A DNA stretch of 8,099 nt from JBGSMB01 sp041740375 (GTDB lineage Bacteria; Patescibacteriota; Saccharimonadia; Saccharimonadales; JAGQMS01): assembly GCA_041740375.1 (NCBI GenBank), contig JBGSMB010000058.1, positions 1 to 8,099 on the forward strand, given 5' to 3'. The notes beneath the pieces were generated by a model. That model was not told the DNA's origin and searched no databases. It worked only from the letters and a program-made list of their open reading frames with translations. The first letter of the stretch is position 1. Every line of letters begins with the position of its first letter. The translations under genes were made by a program, and so were the position numbers. Below are positions 4,421-8,099 of this stretch, one piece after another.

Positions 4421-4615
4421 CTATTTCATCTTCGGTTCGATGCCATGGAGACGCATGAAGCGCACTACTTCACTGTGGCCTCCACTGGCATGCCTGGTTG
4501 CGTACAAGATTTGATCTCTTGTTCTCCTGCTCAGGTCGTCTGGGTGCCTGATCCCCTCTTTTCTCAGAGATTCTCTGGTGGCAAACGACAATGTGTCGAA
4601 TGAATCTGCGGGCAT
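4421..4615 (-). CDS. Small alpha-CTD-like helix-hairpin-helix protein (unit B, gene 3)
   Basis: 64 aa, almost all of it one domain: LSFATRESLRKEGIRHPDDL (9-28), then helices ending GGHSEVVRFMRLHGIEP. The spacing of hydrophobic residues and the two G-I/G-x turns follow the RNA polymerase alpha-CTD pattern. The DNA-contact positions are not kept: the Arg265 equivalent is Ala and the G-x-K-S loop is GGHS. It may therefore bind protein, or DNA in another way. AAGGGAG sits about 6 nt before ATG 4615. It is the last gene of unit B, 32 nt after the 128-aa gene, and is a probable distant relative of the alpha-CTD protein at 3780-4202. Confidence 0.65.
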   Translation of the reverse strand: MPADSFDTLSFATRESLRKEGIRHPDDLSRRTRDQILYATRHASGGHSEVVRFMRLHGIEPKMK

Positions 4616-4647
4616 TTCTGCTCCCTTCTCTCAGGGTAAGTGTGGGC

Positions 4648-5034
4648 CTACCAGTTGATAATCATTCGGTCTCCATTTTTTGCGAAGTCGAGCATTCCAT
4701 GACCAGGGCCAAAGAACAGATCGATCGCAATGTTTGGCAAAAGACCGTTCTCTACCAAGACGTACCTCATCCACTCAAATAGTTGATGGACTACGTCTTC
4801 CGGGCTAGCTCGCAGTCCATCCACAGATTCGGTGAACTGGATCTTGAGCCAAACATGCGGAATGTTCAACCCCTCTTCGAAGGCAATCATCTCCACCTGT
4901 ACAGCCTCTTCTGGGAGGTTATCGCCCATACCAAGCACTACAGAATTTTCTGAAATCATTGTCGGCAGCGTGTTCATAAGCCGAAAAGCATCGGTGTAGA
5001 ACGACTTCTGGTACTTGATCGTCACGAGCGGCAT
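4648..5034 (-). CDS. Unrecognised 128-aa protein, possible tautomerase/CHMI fold (unit B, gene 2)
   Basis: ATG 5034 is chosen because AAGGTG lies directly upstream and the preceding small gene ends 5 nt before; the longer frame to 5121 would overlap that gene and has no ribosome-binding site. The protein starts Met-Pro (MPLVTIKY), so Met removal would expose Pro1, the catalytic residue of the tautomerase superfamily. Its order, strand 2-7, helix 11-28, strands about 48-75, long helix (SPEDVVHQLFEWMRYVLVEN), strand IAIDLFFGPGHG, and its length of 128 resemble 5-carboxymethyl-2-hydroxymuconate isomerase (about 126 aa). Similarity is by eye only; catechol degradation would be surprising here, so any activity is open. 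Cytosolic, with no signal peptide. Confidence 0.6.
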   Translation of the reverse strand: MPLVTIKYQKSFYTDAFRLMNTLPTMISENSVVLGMGDNLPEEAVQVEMIAFEEGLNIPHVWLKIQFTESVDGLRASPEDVVHQLFEWMRYVLVENGLLPNIAIDLFFGPGHGMLDFAKNGDRMIINW

Positions 5035-5039
5035 TACAT

Positions 5040-5219
5040 TCACCTTCCCGCTGCTTGATCGATGTAGGTCTTGATTTCGTTCAGCATGAAAATCAGTGAG
5101 CCGAACGTAACAACAATCCATAGCACTAACAGTTGGACCGATCCTCTTCTAGAGACCGTCAACGTTAGCATATACATACCAAACAACATAAACATTCCGA
5201 ATGAAATAGATAGCCCCAA
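5040..5219 (-). CDS. 59-aa two-helix membrane protein with TTG start (unit B, gene 1)
   Basis: A frame beginning TTG 5219-5217 (LGLSISFGMFMLFGMYML...) follows a strong Shine-Dalgarno, AAAAGGAGAGG, with 6 nt between GGAG and the start. Internal ATGs from about residue 9 have no ribosome-binding site. Two hydrophobic helices (about 3-20 and 29-47) are separated by a basic turn SRRGS; the hydrophilic tail is LNEIKTYIDQAAGR. The tail resembles the end of the 56-aa protein at 5598-5768 (SSIQDYIDKKTGE), so the two are probably related. Its stop (TGA 5042-5040) is 5 nt before the next start and its last codons contain that gene's Shine-Dalgarno, so translation is probably coupled. Function unknown. 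Confidence 0.7.
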   Translation of the reverse strand: MGLSISFGMFMLFGMYMLTLTVSRRGSVQLLVLWIVVTFGSLIFMLNEIKTYIDQAAGR

Positions 5220-5242
5220 AACCCTCTCCTTTTAAAGAACGA

Positions 5243-5279
5243 GCATTCATTTCTGAACGCAAGAAACCACCATGGTTTC
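5243..5279 (-). promoter_or_regulatory. Unit B mRNA 5'-terminal double hairpin
   Basis: Hairpin 1: GAAACC (5279-5274), loop ATGGT, GGTTTC (5268-5263), starting 9 nt after the -10. Hairpin 2: GCGTTC (5260-5255), loop AGAAAT, GAATGC (5248-5243). The TTG-start Shine-Dalgarno follows. Confidence 0.65.
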
Positions 5280-5287
5280 ATATACAT

Positions 5288-5317
5288 ACTATACCATAAA
5301 ATATAGTTATGCGTCAA
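5288..5317 (-). promoter_or_regulatory. Promoter of unit B
   Basis: TTGACG (5317-5312), 18 bp spacer, TATAGT (5293-5288). It begins 19 nt past the end of the unit C 3' element. Confidence 0.7.
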
Positions 5318-5336
5318 AATAAGATTCTGTTTACCT

Positions 5337-5401
5337 CAAGAAAGTTTGAGTAATCAAGCACTCTTGTAGTCCCCAGAGTTTATCCTCTTCTGGGGGACGA
5401 G
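5337..5401 (-). terminator. Unit C 3' element (type 2), identical to 4320-4384
   Basis: The second copy of the 65-bp element, same orientation, 1,017 bp from the first. It has the same GTCCCCCAGA/TCTGGGGAC hairpin and weak T-rich tail, 11 nt beyond the last stop of unit C. Flanking bases are unrelated, so the identity ends sharply at both borders. Confidence 0.7.
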
Positions 5402-5412
5402 TCTCTCGAAGT

Positions 5413-5595
5413 TCATGGTGATACTTCGATGACAAAGCTTGAAAGCCAGATCAACATCAGTGACGACACAGTGACCAGTGAAGCTACTATCATTGCATGC
5501 TTTGGTGTGTGACCGACGAAGCGAGACATCAGGTAGAGCATCAGCCAAAAGACTGACAGCCAGATGAACTCCGGTATCGTAAACCACAGAAGCAT
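5413..5595 (-). CDS. 60-aa two-helix membrane protein (unit C, gene 2)
   Basis: ATG 5595 is preceded by GGGGAG, and the upstream gene stops 2 nt earlier, so this start is preferred to the longer frame reaching 5691, which overlaps that gene. It begins MLLWFTIPEFIWLSVFWLM, with helices at about 5-25 and 35-56, separated by SRFVGHTPKHA. The first helix is Trp-rich. It has no cleavage site or catalytic motif. Unlike the two other small membrane proteins it lacks the YID tail. Function unknown; close coupling to the 56-aa gene suggests the two products act together in the membrane. Confidence 0.65.
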   Translation of the reverse strand: MLLWFTIPEFIWLSVFWLMLYLMSRFVGHTPKHAMIVASLVTVSSLMLIWLSSFVIEVSP

Positions 5596-5597
5596 GG

Positions 5598-5768
5598 CTA
5601 CTCCCCTGTCTTCTTGTCGATGTAATCCTGGATACTGGACAGCATAACGCCCATTGACGCCATTGCAATCAAGTAATAAACGATTACCCAACCACCTTCA
5701 GGGTTTGTGACAACCATTGCGAAGATGGACGCAATCATCATTGCCCCTGCAAAGGATGCAAGTTTCAT
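5598..5768 (-). CDS. 56-aa two-helix membrane protein (unit C, gene 1)
   Basis: Opens at ATG 5768 (MKLASFAGAMMIASIFAMVV) and stops at TAG 5600-5598. Two hydrophobic helices (about 3-20 and 27-45) flank a short NPEGG turn; the tail is LSSIQDYIDKKTGE. That tail parallels LNEIKTYIDQAAGR of the 59-aa protein in unit B, in the same first position of its operon, so these are probably paralogues placed at the head of each unit. AAGTAGGG lies about 5 nt before the start. The gene is driven by a consensus promoter and a structured leader, implying strong expression. Function unknown. Confidence 0.7.
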   Translation of the reverse strand: MKLASFAGAMMIASIFAMVVTNPEGGWVIVYYLIAMASMGVMLSSIQDYIDKKTGE

Positions 5769-5794
5769 TGGAGCCCTACTTTCAAAGAACGTAC

Positions 5795-5833
5795 GACTAA
5801 CATGAGCTAATCATAAGAAGCCACCATGACCCC
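5795..5833 (-). promoter_or_regulatory. Unit C mRNA 5'-terminal double hairpin
   Basis: Hairpin 1: GGGGTC (5833-5828), loop ATGGT, GGCTTC (5822-5817), with some G-U pairs, starting 9 nt after the -10. Hairpin 2: GATTAG (5812-5807), loop CTCATG, TTAGTC (5800-5795). Confidence 0.6.
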
Positions 5834-5841
5834 ATAAATAT

Positions 5842-5870
5842 ATTATACAAACAAATGTACTAAATGTCAA
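5842..5870 (-). promoter_or_regulatory. Perfect-consensus promoter of unit C
   Basis: TTGACA (5870-5865), 17 bp spacer, TATAAT (5847-5842). It lies 38 nt past the stop of the exodeoxyribonuclease III gene. No terminator is visible between them, so read-through from that operon is possible. Confidence 0.9.
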
Positions 5871-5908
5871 TATACCTGAACGTGGCCCTACCTACTAACT
5901 ACTAATCC

Positions 5909-6706
5909 CTATCCCCTAATCTCGATACTAACTGGGCAATGATCAGAGCCTATCGCATCAGGATGTATCTCGGCAGTTACTATGCGTTCTTTAAGAGCCT
6001 CACTCGCCATCCAGTAATCAATACGCCATCCGACGTTACGCTCACGCGCACCACTCCAGGCGGTCCACCACGTGTAGGCATCTGTGCGCTCTGGGTATTT
6101 CAAACGGAAGGTATCAATAAAGCCGGCAGAAAGCATCTTATCGAAGCCTTCTCGCTCTTCGATGGTAAAGCCGTGTTTGCCGACGTTTTCTTTGGGTCTA
6201 GCTAGGTCGATCTCTTTGTGAGCCACGTTAAAATCTCCTGAGAATAATACTGGCGCATCGAGCTCTAGCTCACGTACATGATCGAGAAATGCCGGATCCC
6301 ATACTTTGTATCGTAGCTCCAACCTCTCTAGCTTGTCTTTGCTATTCGGCGTGTAAACGGTCACGACCCAGAAATCTTCAAATCGCGCACTTAACACTCT
6401 GCCCTCTCGAGTTGGGTCACCGAACTTATCCGGAAAATCATAACGTTTTAGTACTGCATCAGAAAAGCCATTTCGTACTTCTCGCGGCTCTGTTTTGCTA
6501 AATATTGCCGTGCCGGAATAACCCTTTTTCTCAGCGCTGTGCCAGTACTCTTTGTACTGCGGTAGATCTATCGGCGACTGATCGGGTTGCGCTTTTGTTT
6601 CCTGAAGACAAAGCACGTCTGGGTCGTGTTTTGCGATAAAATCTTGGAAGCTTCCTTTGTTCCAGACCGCCCGTATGCCATTTACATTCCACGAATACAG
6701 TTTCAT
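5909..6706 (-). CDS. xthA: Exodeoxyribonuclease III / AP endonuclease
   Basis: 265 aa, normal length for the ExoIII/APE family. The enzyme cuts DNA 5' to abasic sites and removes 3'-blocking groups or nucleotides in base excision repair, using Mg2+. All signature parts are present: LYSWNVNGIRA (Asn7), LCLQETK (Glu36, metal), VVTVYTPN (Tyr118), FSGDFNVAH (Asp158 and Asn160), TAWSGARERNVGWRIDYW (substrate loop, Asp230) and GSDHCPVSIE (Asp255-His256). The C-terminal IRG is short and coded in a TTAGGGG-type tract. It lies 24 nt after the hydrolase gene, probably last of the smpB operon, and has no strong ribosome-binding site. The nomenclature exoA is equally used for this family. Confidence 0.95.
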   Translation of the reverse strand: MKLYSWNVNGIRAVWNKGSFQDFIAKHDPDVLCLQETKAQPDQSPIDLPQYKEYWHSAEKKGYSGTAIFSKTEPREVRNGFSDAVLKRYDFPDKFGDPTREGRVLSARFEDFWVVTVYTPNSKDKLERLELRYKVWDPAFLDHVRELELDAPVLFSGDFNVAHKEIDLARPKENVGKHGFTIEEREGFDKMLSAGFIDTFRLKYPERTDAYTWWTAWSGARERNVGWRIDYWMASEALKERIVTAEIHPDAIGSDHCPVSIEIRG

Positions 6707-6730
6707 TAAGCTAAGTATACAGTCATTAGC

Positions 6731-7465
6731 TTAAAACGTATTTTGTCGGCTCAGTATGCCGTTAAGTTCACCAATAATTACACCTCGAGCATTGCCGGTG
6801 AAATTGTGATCCGCCTCTACGCCTTTTATGGCTAAACCTTTAGTGCCCTTAAGGTTCAAATAGAGGTCTTCATGGATGAATCGATCCTGGGCTGCATAGA
6901 TGATTTGTATCGGCTGAATATCAGCGTACTTACGCATATAACCAACCGGATCGGCAGATTCGGACTCTAAAAATAACTTATCAGATACGCGAGTTGTTTT
7001 GCCGCTTCGACGAGTGATTTCCCAGTGAGATCCTTTATGTTGCGCTCCTGGGTGCGTCGTGAAGAAACGCCTGAAACCGCCACCGTTTTTTAGAGGAGGA
7101 GCTAAGTAAGTTACTGTTTCAAATGAAGGTTCTTCGGCAAATGAAGCAATCGTGCATCCCATAGAATGTGCAACGAGGTGGAGCGACAGTGGTCGAAGGT
7201 TATGCTTCGCCCACGCAACAACTTGCTGTAATACAATTGCTTGCTCAGAAAGCGGTCGCAGTGTTTCGAAAACGCCTTCGTAATAGTGAAAGTCAAATAG
7301 TACGTAGCCAAAATCTTCCGGTAGTGACTTAGCGATGTCGTGGAATAGTCCGTCGCTGTCTCGACGTACATCGAATCCGTGTGAAAATATGACAATTTTT
7401 TGACCAGGCTTGTACTCTCCTTGGATGCGACTATGGTCTGTAAGCATGATGTCAAATTGGCTCAT
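6731..7465 (-). CDS. Alpha/beta-fold hydrolase (serine hydrolase)
   Basis: 244 aa. The oxyanion HG lies at 29-30 (VIFSHGFDVRRDS); the nucleophile elbow is AHSMG with Ser101; the likely acid is Asp194 (YAAQDRF) and the base His220 (EADHNF), so the triad is complete. Between them a Phe/Arg/His-rich cap (about 121-160) would shape the substrate pocket. It resembles small cytosolic esterases or acyl hydrolases; no signal peptide or lipid anchor. The substrate cannot be inferred. Its ATG overlaps the smpB stop in an ATGA tetranucleotide (7465-7462), indicating translational coupling. Confidence 0.85.
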   Translation of the reverse strand: MSQFDIMLTDHSRIQGEYKPGQKIVIFSHGFDVRRDSDGLFHDIAKSLPEDFGYVLFDFHYYEGVFETLRPLSEQAIVLQQVVAWAKHNLRPLSLHLVAHSMGCTIASFAEEPSFETVTYLAPPLKNGGGFRRFFTTHPGAQHKGSHWEITRRSGKTTRVSDKLFLESESADPVGYMRKYADIQPIQIIYAAQDRFIHEDLYLNLKGTKGLAIKGVEADHNFTGNARGVIIGELNGILSRQNTF

Positions 7466-7911
7466 TCGACCAGCCCTCTTTTCGCAGCTCTTTCAACATC
7501 ACGTTTTTTTATAGATTCGCGCTTGTCGTATTTCTTCTTGCCTCTACCGACGCCCAGCACAACTTTTATAAATCGGCCCTCGGTGAGTATTTTTATCGGG
7601 ACGATACTTTTGCCCTGGATCTTGGCAGCGTTTAGCTCTTCTAACTGCTTTTTGGTAACGAGCAGTTTGCGAGCGCGTAATCGAGTTTCTTCTGGAAGGT
7701 TTACATGATTTGTGATCAACGGGTTAATCTGTAGGTTATTCAACCATAGCTCGCCGTCTTTGACGGTAGCGAAACTACCGCGCATGACTGCATGGCCCAT
7801 CCGAAGTGACTTGGTTTCTGCGCCATTAAGTACAATGCCCGCAACTATTTCGTCTGCGAGATCGTAATCAAATCGAGATCGTTTATTAGCGATCTGCTTT
7901 GTTTTTGGCAT
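7462..7911 (-). CDS. smpB: SsrA-binding protein SmpB
   Basis: 149 aa from ATG 7911, preceded by GGTGGAG at 5 nt; a GTG two codons upstream (7917) overlaps that Shine-Dalgarno and is less likely. SmpB binds tmRNA and delivers it to stalled ribosomes in trans-translation. Family landmarks are clear: N-terminal NKRSRFDYDL, IVAGIVLNGAETKSLRMGHA, GELWLNNLQINP, LRARKLLVTKKQLEEL, IVPIKILTEGRFIKVVLGVGRG (partly quoted) and the basic C-terminal GKKKYDKRESIKKRDVERA, which mimics codon-anticodon pairing in the A site. It is the first gene of an operon with the hydrolase and exodeoxyribonuclease III. No tmRNA gene was seen in the window. Confidence 0.96.
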   Translation of the reverse strand: MPKTKQIANKRSRFDYDLADEIVAGIVLNGAETKSLRMGHAVMRGSFATVKDGELWLNNLQINPLITNHVNLPEETRLRARKLLVTKKQLEELNAAKIQGKSIVPIKILTEGRFIKVVLGVGRGKKKYDKRESIKKRDVERAAKRGLVE

Positions 7912-7923
7912 TTTCACTCCACC

Positions 7924-7952
7924 ATTGTACTAGAGGTAGTGAATATTGACAA
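7924..7952 (-). promoter_or_regulatory. Possible smpB promoter, back to back with unit E
   Basis: TTGTCA (7952-7947), 17 bp spacer, TACAAT (7929-7924). Its -35 shares bases with the opposing TTGACA (7946-7951) because TTGACAA/TTGTCAA is read on both strands. A start near 7917 would leave smpB almost leaderless and without its Shine-Dalgarno, so this promoter is uncertain. Confidence 0.4.
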
Positions 7953-7974
7953 AATAACATAAAATTGCTATAAT
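7946..7974 (+). promoter_or_regulatory. Perfect-consensus promoter of unit E
   Basis: TTGACA (7946-7951), 17 bp spacer, TATAAT (7969-7974), directed at the gene starting at 8053. Confidence 0.9.
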
Positions 7975-7980
7975 ATATTT

Positions 7981-8001
7981 ATAGTGGCGTTTTGCTGCTA
8001 T
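7981..8001 (+). promoter_or_regulatory. Unit E mRNA 5'-terminal hairpin
   Basis: ATAGTGGC (7981-7988), loop GTTTT, GCTGCTAT (7994-8001): 8 bp including two G-U pairs, starting 7 nt after the -10. It has the same place and loop length as units A-D. The second hairpin seen in A-D is not evident; a CCCTATTCCCTA tract follows instead. Confidence 0.6.
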
Positions 8002-8052
8002 CGTCACTTGAAATCCCTATTCCCTACGACACCTTAGAAGGAGGTGGTCTCT

Positions 8053-8099
8053 GTGTCCAACGCAGAGAAGCTCGGAATCCATCGGTCAGTCGGCTGGTT
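8053..8099 (+). CDS. Start of an unrecognised gene (unit E), cut by the window end
   Basis: GTG 8053 begins MSNAEKLGIHRSVGW and runs off the window. A near-perfect Shine-Dalgarno, AAGGAGGTG (8038-8046), ends 6 nt before it, which fixes the start. With a perfect promoter and structured leader it should be strongly expressed. Only 15 residues are visible, so nothing can be said about function. Confidence 0.75.
   Translation, partial: MSNAEKLGIHRSVGW

Noticed and set aside
4648..5121. Longer form of the 128-aa protein with 29 extra N-terminal residues
   Set aside because: The extension overlaps the 59-aa membrane gene and lacks a Shine-Dalgarno, whereas ATG 5034 has AAGGTG in place.
4320..5401. 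A CRISPR array
   Set aside because: There are only two copies of the repeat, about 950 bp apart and each with internal gene-end structure; no regular spacers and no cas genes are present.
5413..5691. 92-residue version of the 60-aa membrane protein, and the 104-residue frame 5354-5668
   Set aside because: Both overlap the 56-aa gene out of frame; ATG 5595 has GGGGAG and sits 2 nt after the previous stop. The 5354-5668 frame also runs through the repeated 3' element.
5909..6501. Plus-strand frames of 70-88 residues inside the exodeoxyribonuclease III gene
   Set aside because: They are antisense shadows of a gene with all catalytic motifs intact.

Overview
The window looks like chromosomal DNA of a small-genome bacterium, most likely a member of the Patescibacteria/CPR and best guessed as Saccharibacteria. 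The guess rests on single housekeeping genes (smpB, exodeoxyribonuclease III, an HAD phosphatase) set among short unrecognised genes, a degenerate YjeF/NAXD-like protein, and pyrimidine-rich 'TTACC/TAATCCC' tracts beside genes. TGA is used as a normal stop (smpB and a small membrane gene end on it), so the UGA-recoded CPR lineages are excluded. No taxonomic search was run.

Layout. Positions 1-326: 5' part of an unrecognised minus-strand gene. 366-682: tRNA-Leu(CAA) with its promoter and terminator, then an inverted and a direct degenerate copy of its 3' end. 738-1938: a nucleoside 2-deoxyribosyltransferase-like gene convergent with a NAXD-like gene lacking the catalytic motif. 2060-2670: a monocistronic unit for an unknown 155-aa protein. 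2688-2861: a long imperfect inverted repeat resembling a MITE, or a hairpin RNA. 2926-3651: HAD-IB phosphatase. 3711-5870: three tightly packed head-to-tail minus-strand units encoding two proteins with RNA polymerase alpha-CTD-like domains, three tiny membrane proteins and a possible tautomerase-fold protein. 5909-7911: smpB / alpha-beta hydrolase / exodeoxyribonuclease III operon. 7946-8099: promoter, leader and first codons of another plus-strand gene.

The main signal is a shared transcription-unit design. Five units (A, plus strand at 2060; D, minus at 4301; B, minus at 5317; C, minus at 5870; E, plus at 7946) have a sigma70-type promoter, in three cases TTGACT or TTGACA with a perfect TATAAT. 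Beginning 6-9 nt after the -10, at the predicted transcript 5' end, each has a small hairpin with a stem of at least 6 bp and exactly 5 loop nucleotides (ATGGT three times, ACAGT, GTTTT). The stems differ in sequence but all keep pairing, which is covariation-like evidence of an RNA structure. Four of the five carry a second 6-bp hairpin before the ribosome-binding site. Units A and D end in diverged copies of one terminator; units B and C end in a 65-bp element that is identical base for base. This suggests a family of modular, probably strongly expressed cassettes sharing RNA ends but not gene content, interspersed with ordinary housekeeping genes.

All functional statements are read from the sequence by eye. 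Promoters, hairpins and terminators are predictions, and the functions of the cassette proteins are mostly unknown.
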